This document shows positions 9,353 through 17,309 of a stretch of DNA of 64,000 bases, in pieces. This DNA is from Deltaproteobacteria bacterium (GTDB taxonomy: Bacteria > Desulfobacterota > Binatia > UBA9968): contig JACQUW010000155.1 of NCBI GenBank assembly GCA_016210115.1, positions 1-64,000 of the forward strand, read 5' to 3'. Under the pieces are notes generated by a model. That model made no database searches. It saw nothing but the letters and a program-made list of their open reading frames with translations, and was not told the origin of the DNA. Numbering within the stretch: the first letter of the stretch is position 1; every line of letters begins with the position of its first letter. The position numbers were made by a program, and so were the translations under genes.

Positions 9353-10648
9353 TCACTTTCTCGGAGGCCGGAGAAAGAGACTTAGGACGGCCGAGACGAT
9401 CAGCATTCCGATGAAGAGGCTGAAGGAAAGGAGGTAGCTTTGAGTGGCGTCGAAAAGTAGCCCGAAAAAGGGCGGTCCGCCCGCGGCGAAGGCATGGGTG
9501 AGGAGCGAGCCCATGCCGCGGATTTTTCCGAGCGAGATGCGGCCGAAGTAATTGGCCCAGATCATTTCCGAGAGGATGGAGGTTGCGCCCATCCCGACGC
9601 CGTATAGAAGAAAGCCTCCATAAAGGGAAAGAAGTCCGGGGGTAAAGAGGGCCCACAAAAGCCCGCCCGCTTGAATCAGGAACTTGGCCATGATGAGCCT
9701 GCCAATATCAGAGCGCTCGGCGAGCAGCCCCCAAACGATGGGGGTGCTCAACTGCATGAAAGCTATGATGCTCATAACGAGCGCTGCCACCATCGGCGGA
9801 TGGCCCTGATCGCTTACGAACGAAAATACGTGAAGGTTCAGCCCGGTCACGCCGACGCCCGCTACGCCGAAGGTGGTGACGATGAGCCAGAAGGCCGGAG
9901 TGCGAAGTGCTTCGCGGCGGCTCCAGGCAACGTCGGCGATGGCGGTCCGGCGCGCTCTGGAGGAAGCGGCCTTGTCCGCAGATGTTCCGCTCTCATGTTG
10001 AGCGCGGGATCTTCCATCCGGCAGCAGCCCCATGTCCTCCGGACGACGGCGCATAAAGAGCAACGAAGGGCCAACGACCAAGCCCAGTGTCACAAGGCCG
10101 AATACAGCCCAAGCCGTGCGCCAGCCCGTGTGTACGATGAGCGAGGCCGCCAGAAGAGGCATTCCGACTTTGGCCACGCCATGGCCCATGCCGGCGAGGG
10201 CAAGCGCTCGACCGCGCATGCCAATGAACCAGCGCGAGATAGAGACGTTCACGACCATCGAGCCCATAAGCGAATCGCCGGGACTCACCAGGAGCCAGCG
10301 AACAAGCAGGAACTGCCAAAAATCTCTTGCTTGGCCGAGGAGGAGAAAGCCCGCTCCTGAAACCAAACCGCCGGCGGCCATGAGCCACTTTCCCCCGTGC
10401 CGGTCAATGAGAGAGCCGATGATCGGCGCCGCGACCGCGCCGATGAGAATTTCCCCCGAGCGGACTAGCGAAAACACGCCACGCGAGATTCCCAGATCGT
10501 TCGAGAGCGGCTTCAGAAAGACACTCAGCGTGCTCGATATCGAGAACGCGGAGCAGATGTTGGCGAGAAAGCCGACGGCTACAATGGTCCAACCGTAGAA
10601 AAACTTTGACTCCCGGGTTGCTTGCTCCGCACGGCTCGAGGATCGCAC
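9353..10648 (-). CDS. MFS transporter, oxalate/formate or monocarboxylate-like
   Basis: A 431-residue integral membrane protein with about twelve hydrophobic segments. The N-terminal FFYGWTIVAVGFLANICSAF is the typical first helix of monocarboxylate and oxalate/formate antiporter-like MFS carriers. A loop with GSLIDRHGGKWLMAAGG matches the MFS signature between helices 2 and 3, and the long central loop (about residues 195-235) is hydrophilic as expected. It stands alone on the minus strand. The likely role is proton-coupled or exchange transport of a small carboxylate; the substrate is not determined. Confidence 0.85.
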   Translation of the reverse strand: MRSSSRAEQATRESKFFYGWTIVAVGFLANICSAFSISSTLSVFLKPLSNDLGISRGVFSLVRSGEILIGAVAAPIIGSLIDRHGGKWLMAAGGLVSGAGFLLLGQARDFWQFLLVRWLLVSPGDSLMGSMVVNVSISRWFIGMRGRALALAGMGHGVAKVGMPLLAASLIVHTGWRTAWAVFGLVTLGLVVGPSLLFMRRRPEDMGLLPDGRSRAQHESGTSADKAASSRARRTAIADVAWSRREALRTPAFWLIVTTFGVAGVGVTGLNLHVFSFVSDQGHPPMVAALVMSIIAFMQLSTPIVWGLLAERSDIGRLIMAKFLIQAGGLLWALFTPGLLSLYGGFLLYGVGMGATSILSEMIWANYFGRISLGKIRGMGSLLTHAFAAGGPPFFGLLFDATQSYLLSFSLFIGMLIVSAVLSLFLRPPRK

Positions 10649-10721
10649 GCCCTTTGTTGTAGCAAGGATTGGATTGAGACTACAAGATGGTGCGATTTGG
10701 AGTCCGATGCTACATAGGAAT

Positions 10722-10761
10722 GGGAGCCGGCCCGCAAAGACATTTTTGTTGGCCGGCTCCC
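10722..10761. repeat. Perfect 11-bp hairpin between genes
   Basis: GGGAGCCGGCC and its exact reverse complement are separated by 18 bases. It lies downstream of the beta-helix gene and upstream of the MFS gene on the minus strand. There is no T-run after the stem in either direction, so it looks more like an mRNA-stabilising or REP-type hairpin than a classic terminator. Confidence 0.6.
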
Positions 10762-10806
10762 GCAGAAAAGCCGATATTATTGTTCACGCCTGTTCACTGC
10801 CTTGGG

Positions 10807-11748
10807 CTAGTTATCGCCGGGGCCAAACACAGACGGGTGGAGCCCATGTCCGCGATTTTCTCCCAGGTTGCGTGAAATATCATTCACGGCATCGAGACCG
10901 TCAGGGGTCAAATCAATTTGCAACGCGGTACCACGCAGATCGTTGAAGCCAATAGCATTGTCAAAGATCACGGGTGAAGGGGCCGCAACTCCTCTCGTAT
11001 CGGTTAATTCTATGGCCACCACGTCAACAACCTGCGGCGTGTCACTTGTCAGTGCGATCTTATTTTTGATGATCCGGTTGTAGGCAAGCTCTTTAGCACC
11101 GGCTGCCCCCCAGCGAAAATCGGCGTACAGGACGATTCCGCTACCATTGTAGTCTCCGCAATCACCAGAGCTAACGTGAAGTGTTCCGGTTATTGTGTTG
11201 TGAGCAACGACGTTGTCGGAGACGGATCCACCAGCCAGATCCCCAACTAAAACCCCTATGCCTCCACCGCAGCGCGTCCGCAGATCGACTATTTTGTTAT
11301 GGGTGATTTGCCAACCATCCCCACGCCAATTGGTTACTGCCTGCACGGCATTCACGAATGTGTTTTGAGTAATGGTCACGTCGTTGACCGCGGCACCGTT
11401 CATAATTACAAGATCCACTTCAAATCGAAGATGGCTGATCGTCGCGCCATCACTACCTGCCAAAAATCTGAACCCTTGAACAAGTCCGGACCCGTGAGCC
11501 GGACCACTGTTTATGACCGCCCCATCCTCTCCTTTGATCTCTACCGACTTCGTCACAACCGCCCCAGCGTGTGCGCCGGCTCCTACTAAGATCCTGTCGG
11601 CCACTACCACCGCTGAACTGTTTATCGCTTCCTGGATAGTTGCGAAATCTCCGGGAACCCGCCAGTCCGCCGCCGACCCTATCGAAGCCAGAGAGACGAG
11701 CGTGAGCAGACACAATGCGCCTACGATGCTCAACCTTGATGTGTTCAT
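10807..11748 (-). CDS. Secreted right-handed beta-helix protein
   Basis: A 313-residue protein with a cleavable signal (residues 1-27, ending GSAAD). The mature chain starts WRVPGDFATIQEAINSS, the usual opening of NosD/PL-6-like parallel beta-helix proteins, followed by repeated strand-turn units such as VNDVTITQNTFVNA, WQITHNKIVDL and SVSDNVVAHNTITG. These rungs form a right-handed helix common to polysaccharide lyases and surface proteins. No catalytic residues of a known lyase family are evident. It is probably periplasmic or extracellular; function unknown. It is not linked to nos or polysaccharide genes here. Confidence 0.8.
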   Translation of the reverse strand: MNTSRLSIVGALCLLTLVSLASIGSAADWRVPGDFATIQEAINSSAVVVADRILVGAGAHAGAVVTKSVEIKGEDGAVINSGPAHGSGLVQGFRFLAGSDGATISHLRFEVDLVIMNGAAVNDVTITQNTFVNAVQAVTNWRGDGWQITHNKIVDLRTRCGGGIGVLVGDLAGGSVSDNVVAHNTITGTLHVSSGDCGDYNGSGIVLYADFRWGAAGAKELAYNRIIKNKIALTSDTPQVVDVVAIELTDTRGVAAPSPVIFDNAIGFNDLRGTALQIDLTPDGLDAVNDISRNLGENRGHGLHPSVFGPGDN

Positions 11749-12245
11749 TTTTATTCTCCCCTTCCAGATTTTTCGATTTGCCTCAGCAACCTGAGCTGAC
11801 CAGAACGCTCGAAACCCCCCCTTCGCCCTCTATTCGGACCCCATATCCGCCACCTCCTTCCAGAGCCAGGCAACAATGACCGCGAAACGTTAATGGAAAC
11901 TGAACCTACCGCCGGCTTATTTGTTTGCACGCTCGGCGTCCTCAAATGACGTTCAGTTAGATCACGGGTCTTTTAGAAACGTTCCAGACGCTGTCGCCCA
12001 GCAGCAAGTTGTCTCGCACTCTTTTACGGGGGATCTACCTTGAGGGGTCAACCGGCGACGGTAGGTCATCCAACCACAGGCCCCGCCTAATGCTGGGAGC
12101 GGACTACCACAAACAAGAGATATTTGTCAAATACTTTTCTTATCTGTGCCTGATAACGTTTTGACTAGCGCTGATGAGTCGCGCGTTGAGTTGATCCGCA
12201 CAGGCGAGGATGGTCGGGAATGCTTGGGATAGCAAGTGAACGGTT
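11749..12245. other. Intergenic region, no gene seen
   Basis: Nearly 500 bases between the beta-helix gene and the next SBP gene, both leftward. GGAGGTGG on the minus strand near 11850 could be a stray ribosome site. I see no coding frame with recognisable protein character, no tRNA and no strong terminator. Confidence 0.4.
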
Positions 12246-13259
12246 CTAGCGGAGCGCCTCGCTGGCTTTATGTGCAAAGCTGAAGTCGAAAACCCGCTCG
12301 GGTGAAATCGGCTGCCCGGGCTTGATTCGCCGGGCCGCATCCGCGATCATCTCGCGCTGAAGCTTCTCGTCCACCGAGCCGGAAGGCAGGTAGCCCTGTA
12401 CCGCCGCTTCATACACGCGCTCCGCCAATCGGTGGCGCTCCCGCCCGATGTCCAAATGGGGTCCTTTGAAAAATTCGATGCCATATTTCCTGTCGTTTTT
12501 GAGCAACTGTACCGCCCGAAGACTTGCGCGAATCACCTTGGTCACAACGTCGGGTTGCTTGGATATGAGCATCTTAGTGGTCGCCAGCCCGCCGTTCACG
12601 GTTCGATAGACATCGCCTCCGGCGGCCAGCTTGCGAAAACCCTCATCTTGGGCGATGAAAGTCAAAGGCATCGTGGCCATGATTGCGTCCAGAACTCCGG
12701 CTTTCAAAGACGCGTACGTGAAGTGGCTCTGGCCCAATGAAAGGATCGTCACTTGATCCGGAGGAACGTGGTGCGCAGACAAAATCCGGCGCGCGAGAAT
12801 CTCCCCCAAGGATCCAGCGGCGGATACGCCGATTTTCTTCCCGCGCAATTCCTGGACGGTTGTGATGTTCGGCCGCGCAATTAAATCAAAATCGGGTTTG
12901 TCATTTAAGGCCAGGACGACCCTGACGTCGGCCCCGTTCACGGCAGCGCTCACGGCCGTACCCGTTGAAGCGCCGAAATCGATGCTTCCCCCCACCAGCG
13001 ACTGAATCACCTGAATCGCCTTCATGAGAATGATTTCCGGCTCCAACCCCTCTTCACGGAAGAATCCTCGCTCCAGCGCTACAAAATAGGGCATCGGATT
13101 GGGGCTCCTGGAGGCAATACCAATGCGGAGCGGAGTGAGTTTGGCGGGCGCGTCAGCGGAAGATGAAGCTGTTGCCATGGCTGCAGCGATCGGCACCGCA
13201 ATTAAAAGCGAGGCAGCAATCCGTTTCATCCTGCTCATCATATCCTCCTCATCATCCAT
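12246..13259 (-). CDS. NMT1-type ABC solute-binding protein
   Basis: A 337-residue exported binding protein. The N-terminal region MDDEEDMMSRMKRIAASLL contains several possible starts; the signal peptide proper begins near residue 9 and ends in ASSSADA. The mature chain has TPLRIGIASRSPNPMPYFVALERGFF, VGGSIDFGASTG and ELRGKKIGVSAAGSLGEILA, all typical of the NMT1/SsuA-like group. It ends PGQPISPERVFDFSFAHKASE, the same DF-S/L ending as the SBPs at 6.7 and 7.9 kb. It is isolated from any ABC permease or ATPase. Ligand unknown. Confidence 0.85.
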   Translation of the reverse strand: MDDEEDMMSRMKRIAASLLIAVPIAAAMATASSSADAPAKLTPLRIGIASRSPNPMPYFVALERGFFREEGLEPEIILMKAIQVIQSLVGGSIDFGASTGTAVSAAVNGADVRVVLALNDKPDFDLIARPNITTVQELRGKKIGVSAAGSLGEILARRILSAHHVPPDQVTILSLGQSHFTYASLKAGVLDAIMATMPLTFIAQDEGFRKLAAGGDVYRTVNGGLATTKMLISKQPDVVTKVIRASLRAVQLLKNDRKYGIEFFKGPHLDIGRERHRLAERVYEAAVQGYLPSGSVDEKLQREMIADAARRIKPGQPISPERVFDFSFAHKASEALR

Positions 13260-13296
13260 TGGTGAACAGTGACAGGCGCAAGAGGTCTTTGGATCT

Positions 13297-13479
13297 TCAG
13301 TTTTTTGTATAGAGCTTTTCGATGCAGCCCTCGGTCACGAGGCGGTCGATTATTGAGTTGTCGGCAAAGGATTCCAGCGAAACATCCTTCTGATCCATGA
13401 GTTCAAGAATCGGAGCGACAGCGGTCTTTTCCACGCGCGGCACGCGCATATCGCTTATTCCCGCTTTGAGATATTTCAT
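13297..13479 (-). pseudogene. SBP remnant: start and tail fused, middle deleted
   Basis: A 60-residue frame that begins MKYLKAGISD, matching the start of the truncated SBP at 3622-3969 (MKRLKAGISD), then jumps to RVPRVEKTAVAPILELMDQK and a tail ending GCIEKLYTKN. This second part looks like the extreme C-terminus of an NMT1-type SBP. The whole central domain is missing. Some 55 bases of leader upstream of the ATG, including the ribosome site AAAAGGGGCT, are nearly the same as the leader of the other remnant. It is best read as an internally deleted SBP paralogue; any product would be non-functional. Confidence 0.65.
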
Positions 13480-13676
13480 ATTAGCCCCTTTTCTGAGGAG
13501 GCTTCTTTATCATAGATCCAGACGGAATCGTAGCTTTCAGCAGCCCGACTACGATCAGCGGGCAACTTCCGAACCGCCCGCGCTCAAATTTACCTGCAGG
13601 GGGATAGACGCCGCTCTTCAATTATCTGGAAAATAAATTTATGATTTTTCCACCTGATGTGATAGGAAGTCGCTCC

Positions 13677-13895
13677 ATGACGTTTTCAGACTGGCTCACC
13701 GCGCTTGGCCTGCTGCTGGATATTCTCGGCTCTTACTGTCTCCTCGTGGCGAGCCGGTTCTGGGAAGGCTGGCCGGAATCTATTAAATGGATGGGAACAC
13801 TCTTCGAGTTGAACATATCGCGCCCTTCGCTCTGGGGTCTGTTCAGCCTTTTTTTCGGATTTCTATTGCAGTTCATCGGCCTGTTGGCAAGGTAA
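13677..13895 (+). CDS. Small membrane protein, unknown
   Basis: A 72-residue protein with two hydrophobic stretches: TALGLLLDILGSYCLLVASRF near the N-terminus and WGLFSLFFGFLLQFIGLLAR at the C-terminus, joined by a short polar loop. The start is placed at the ATG after AGGAAG (7-base spacing); an in-frame ATG at 13641 has no ribosome site. No family recognised. Forty bases from its middle (13741-13780) recur almost exactly at 14917-14957. Confidence 0.6.
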   Translation: MTFSDWLTALGLLLDILGSYCLLVASRFWEGWPESIKWMGTLFELNISRPSLWGLFSLFFGFLLQFIGLLAR

Positions 13896-13967
13896 GATAG
13901 AATCACTTCGGTGCCGGCCGATGAGCTTGCCGAGCTTCTCTGCTGCTGAGAATCTTTTCTTGACGAG

Positions 13968-14807
13968 TCACCGCGCGTGCAGCGTGTAGGTGACGGTCAT
14001 CCGATCAGCCCGGTAGAAGTGTTGCAAGAACTCTTCCTGGCTGCCGTAGGACCGATCAGGCACAAGCCTCGCCGGGAATGACACGACAAGAGGATCCACG
14101 TCGAATGGGTAGGGTCTTACGATCGCATGACTTCCGTCTTGAACGTCCACGGTTAGCGTTGTATCGCTTCTCCCGAGTTCTACGGGGACGGGCGTATTGC
14201 TCAGCGTGTTTGATGGGCCGTTCTTCCGATCCTTGCTGTCGAATGGGTAACGATTGCAGAGGAACTGGGCAAACTGGTCAAAGACTTCCATCATTTTAAA
14301 GTTCGTCCATAGATGCTCATCCGACGCCCTAGTCCTATATTGGTCATTCCGGCGCAGATCCTCTAATAATCGCGCGCGAAGTGCCTTCTGGCCGCGAATA
14401 AACTCCTGCACGTCGGGATCGCCCGAATAATCGGGCATATACGGCAAAAGCCCCATTCCTTGCGTGAGCAGCCCTTCGCCGTGCATGGAAATATTATAAG
14501 CGGCGTAGGGATCGACTTCCGCCACTCGCTCAATTCCATGACGATAGAAGTCCAGCCAGATGCGGCCAAGATGCTTCGAGCTGCCGATATAGTCCAGCGG
14601 GAAACCCTGCGCATTTAACGTTGGCTTGATCTCCCACTCCCACCAACCGCTGTCATGCTCCTGAGCTGCCAAAACCATCGACGCATAGGGCTGAGGCCTG
14701 GCAAACTCGTTGTTTCCCCAATGGGCGGCAAGCAACCCGGCCGCTCGAGAATGGTCGGTCTGCATGACGAGCAAAAGGCGAGAATCATCGAACCGGCAAA
14801 CTATCAT
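13968..14807 (-). CDS. DUF3891 family protein
   Basis: A 279-residue cytosolic protein matching the DUF3891 family in length and pattern: a start MIVCRFDDSRLLLVMQTDHS, then GLLAAHWGNN, and AAQEHDSGWWEWE, with several conserved His and Asp residues that look like metal ligands (H19, H29, H50, D51). DUF3891 members have no settled function; the repeated histidines suggest an HD-like or metal-dependent fold, which is my inference. It is a single gene on the minus strand. Confidence 0.75.
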   Translation of the reverse strand: MIVCRFDDSRLLLVMQTDHSRAAGLLAAHWGNNEFARPQPYASMVLAAQEHDSGWWEWEIKPTLNAQGFPLDYIGSSKHLGRIWLDFYRHGIERVAEVDPYAAYNISMHGEGLLTQGMGLLPYMPDYSGDPDVQEFIRGQKALRARLLEDLRRNDQYRTRASDEHLWTNFKMMEVFDQFAQFLCNRYPFDSKDRKNGPSNTLSNTPVPVELGRSDTTLTVDVQDGSHAIVRPYPFDVDPLVVSFPARLVPDRSYGSQEEFLQHFYRADRMTVTYTLHAR

Positions 14808-14916
14808 GGAGGCACCCCCTTAATTGAGCCGGGAATCGGCGATCGTTTTGCCCAAACCATTCTTGTCTGTATGTATAGACCTGTCAAGATAGCCGCGTGA
14901 CCAGACACAACCCTTT

Positions 14917-14957
14917 TCCTCGTGGCGAGCCGGTTCCGGGAAGGGCTGGCCGGAATC
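14917..14957 (+). repeat. Forty-base duplicated fragment of the small membrane gene
   Basis: This stretch repeats 13741-13780 with one substitution and one inserted base. The source lies inside the small membrane protein gene. The copy is not part of a longer open frame. It probably marks an old local duplication or recombination around the DUF3891 gene. Confidence 0.7.
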
Positions 14958-15036
14958 AGTTCACCTGGGTCCGCCCTTGCGGGAGAGGCTGAAAAATGAT
15001 CTCCTTTTTGAAGAATATCACTGGATGGGAGCGCTT

Positions 15037-15660
15037 ATGCAAGCTCAAAGTATTTTGAAGCTGTTATCGGCAATCGCGGTGATCTTTGTCGCTGGAGGCA
15101 ACCTGAGTTACGGCGGTCAGAGCGCTCCGGCCCCGCAAACGGCCAAAGCAACTTTTGCCGGAGGCTGCTTCTGGTGTATGGAACCGCCTTTTGACAAGCT
15201 GGACGGAGTCTCATCCACGATTTCAGGCTATATGGGCGGCACGAAGAAAAACCCGACGTATGAGGAGGTCTCATCCGGCACCACGGGGCATGCGGAAGTC
15301 CTCCAGGTGACTTACGATCCGAAAAAAATTTCTTACGCGAAACTGCTGGAAGTTTTCTGGAGAAACATCGATCCGCTCACGCCTAACAGGCAGTTCTGCG
15401 ACGTGGGCAGCCAGTATCGTTCAGCCATTTTCTACCACGATGAGAGCCAGAAGCGCCTTGCGGAAGAATCGAAAAAGGCCCTGGCGAAGCGCTTTAGAGA
15501 ATCGATCGCGACTGAAATCGTTTCCGCCTCAGAGTTCTATCCGGCGGAGGATTATCACCAGGATTATTATAAGAAAAACCCGCTGCGCTATAAGTTTTAT
15601 ACGTATTCCTGCGGCCGCGAGCAGCGGCTCAAAGAAGTTTGGGGGGCCGAGCAAAAGTAA
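15037..15660 (+). CDS. msrA: Peptide methionine-(S)-sulfoxide reductase MsrA, exported
   Basis: A 207-residue MsrA that reduces methionine-S-sulfoxide in damaged proteins. The catalytic motif GGCFWCMEPPFDKLDGV is complete (Cys44 catalytic, Cys47 nearby), as are GYMGG, YEEVSSGTTGHAEVLQVTYDP and the DVGSQYRSAIFY stretch. Residues 1-29 form a signal-like segment ending SYGGQ, so this copy probably repairs periplasmic proteins. The ATG with GGGAG upstream was chosen; longer in-frame starts at 14977 and 15025 are possible. It stands alone. Confidence 0.92.
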   Translation: MQAQSILKLLSAIAVIFVAGGNLSYGGQSAPAPQTAKATFAGGCFWCMEPPFDKLDGVSSTISGYMGGTKKNPTYEEVSSGTTGHAEVLQVTYDPKKISYAKLLEVFWRNIDPLTPNRQFCDVGSQYRSAIFYHDESQKRLAEESKKALAKRFRESIATEIVSASEFYPAEDYHQDYYKKNPLRYKFYTYSCGREQRLKEVWGAEQK

Positions 15661-15764
15661 AGCACCTCCCAAGTCTCTTTTATACCTGAAACCCTTTTTA
15701 TCTGCCTGCCCGATTGAGCAAGGCGGTCCGGCGGCGGTCCAGCCGCACTTCTCAGCTCCGGTAA

Positions 15765-15900
15765 CTTGGTTGCTGATGAACTCCGCGACGTACAGGTTTC
15801 CCGCGCCGTCGGAAGTGATGGCGTAGGCTCCGGTCTTTGGATAGGAAAGAGATGTGAACTCTTTTTGCTCCAACGTCTTCGGGTAGCTTATGGGCCATTC
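15765..15900 (-). pseudogene. Fragment of an NHL/streptogramin-lyase-like beta-propeller gene
   Basis: On the minus strand this stretch reads EWPISYPKTLEQKEF and then GAYAITSDGAGNLYVAEFIS, a typical NHL/Vgb-type beta-propeller blade. A stop lies immediately upstream (15901-15903), no start precedes it, and the following residues lose the repeat pattern and run into the antisense of msrA. It is therefore a leftover blade from a lost gene. The rest of the 15661-15992 gap holds no other gene. Confidence 0.4.
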
Positions 15901-15992
15901 TCATCATGTCAACAGAATCATGGATCGGCCATTGCATAAGGCGAGGGGCTCATAGTATTAATAGGTATAGCATTCAAGGAGGCTTCAGGATT

Positions 15993-16601
15993 ATGATCAA
16001 ACTTTACCACTACCCCCTGTCAACCAACTCCCGGAAGGTAAGAATTGCTTTGATCGAGAAGGGGCTCGAATTCGAGCGTATCAATATTGACCTTTCAAAA
16101 AAGGAACAGAAGAACCCCGACTATCTAAAGATTCACCCTTTCGGACAGGTGCCGGCCCTGGATGACGAAGGCTTCATTGTCTACGATTCCACGATCATCA
16201 ACGAGTACCTGGAAGATGAATACCCCTATCCTCCGCTCCTCCCCGGCGACTCCGAGGGACGAGCCCGGGCAAGGCTTATGGAGGACTTCCGCGACAACCA
16301 TTTCAACCCTCATTTCATCGAGATTATTCACGAAACCCGGTACAAGCCGGAAAACCAGAGAGACCAAAAAGTTATCGATCAGGCCGTTGCCCAGATCGTC
16401 AAGTGCTTTGACCGGATTGAAAAGGAACTTGAAGGACGAGAGTATCTCGCCGGAGCATTCAGCCTCGCCGACATTGCCTTCATGGCCAACTTCGAATTGA
16501 TGGAACGCTTCAATATCCCCGTTGACTCCAAGTACAAGAACGCGCGCGCCTGGATCGAGCGACTGAAAGCAAGGCCGAGCTATGCCGCATCGGCGACGTA
16601 G
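15993..16601 (+). CDS. Glutathione S-transferase-like protein
   Basis: A 202-residue two-domain GST. The N-terminal thioredoxin-like domain runs from MIKLYHYPLSTNSRKVRIAL through FGQVPALDDEGFIVYDSTII, containing the cis-proline VPALDD and the glutathione-binding D-S-T(I). The C-terminal helical domain follows, with LAGAFSLADIAFMA as the usual N-capping motif. The start was set at the ATG preceded by AAGGAGG ten bases upstream; the frame is open further upstream. It may act on electrophiles or as a peroxidase; the substrate is unknown. It is only eight bases upstream of the phosphatidylcholine synthase gene. Confidence 0.88.
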   Translation: MIKLYHYPLSTNSRKVRIALIEKGLEFERINIDLSKKEQKNPDYLKIHPFGQVPALDDEGFIVYDSTIINEYLEDEYPYPPLLPGDSEGRARARLMEDFRDNHFNPHFIEIIHETRYKPENQRDQKVIDQAVAQIVKCFDRIEKELEGREYLAGAFSLADIAFMANFELMERFNIPVDSKYKNARAWIERLKARPSYAASAT

Positions 16602-16609
16602 CTAACGGG

Positions 16610-17305
16610 ATGTCCTCCAGCCTCGCCGCGGCTTGGGCGGTGCACCTTTACACGGCCCTGGGTGCCCCCCTGGCTTTCCTCGCTTTGCTCCTCATCAATA
16701 ACGAAAAATACCAGGAGGCCTTTTGGGTCATGTACCTGGCGGTCGTAATCGATGCGACGGATGGGACTCTGGCGCGCGCCGCGCGGATCAAGGAGCGGTT
16801 GCCATGGTTCGATGGAGATCGTCTGGAGGACATCGTCGATTACCTTAACTATGTTTTGGTCCCTTCTTTTTTTCTTATTCGCGCCGCGCTCCTTCCGCAG
16901 GGAGACGCCCTCTGGATTGTCGCCGCACCGCTTCTCGCCAGCGCCTACGGCTTTTGCCAGAAAGAAGCCAAGACAGCGGATCACTTCTTTTTGGGTTTTC
17001 CTTCGTACTGGAATATCGTCGCGTTCTACCTCTATGTCATGGAGACGCCCCGCTGGCTCAACGCCTTCATCATCCTGACCCTTTCGGCGCTCGTATTCAT
17101 TCCGATCAGATATCTTTATCCCAGCCGAAGCCCCTCCCTGCGGGGACTGACGGTCGCTCTGGGAATTATCTGGGGAATCATGCTTGTGATCATCATATAC
17201 CTCCTGCCACAGCCTCCTTCTTATCTGGTTTTCGGTTCGCTTCTGTTTCCGGCATACTATTTCATTCTCTCTTTTTGGTTGGAGACCCAAAAAAACCGTC
17301 GGTGA
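16610..17305 (+). CDS. pcs: Phosphatidylcholine synthase
   Basis: A 231-residue membrane enzyme of the CDP-alcohol phosphatidyltransferase family that joins choline directly to CDP-diacylglycerol, giving phosphatidylcholine in one step. The active-site region reads VVIDATDGTLARAARIKERLPWFDGDRLEDIVDY, which carries the D-G-x2-A-R start and the D-x3-D end of the family motif together with the PCS-specific Leu-Pro-x-W/F spacing. About eight hydrophobic segments follow. It lies four bases from the alkaline phosphatase gene, so the two are likely cotranscribed. PC synthesis from choline fits a soil or host-associated proteobacterial lineage. Confidence 0.85.
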   Translation: MSSSLAAAWAVHLYTALGAPLAFLALLLINNEKYQEAFWVMYLAVVIDATDGTLARAARIKERLPWFDGDRLEDIVDYLNYVLVPSFFLIRAALLPQGDALWIVAAPLLASAYGFCQKEAKTADHFFLGFPSYWNIVAFYLYVMETPRWLNAFIILTLSALVFIPIRYLYPSRSPSLRGLTVALGIIWGIMLVIIIYLLPQPPSYLVFGSLLFPAYYFILSFWLETQKNRR

Positions 17306-17309
17306 AATC

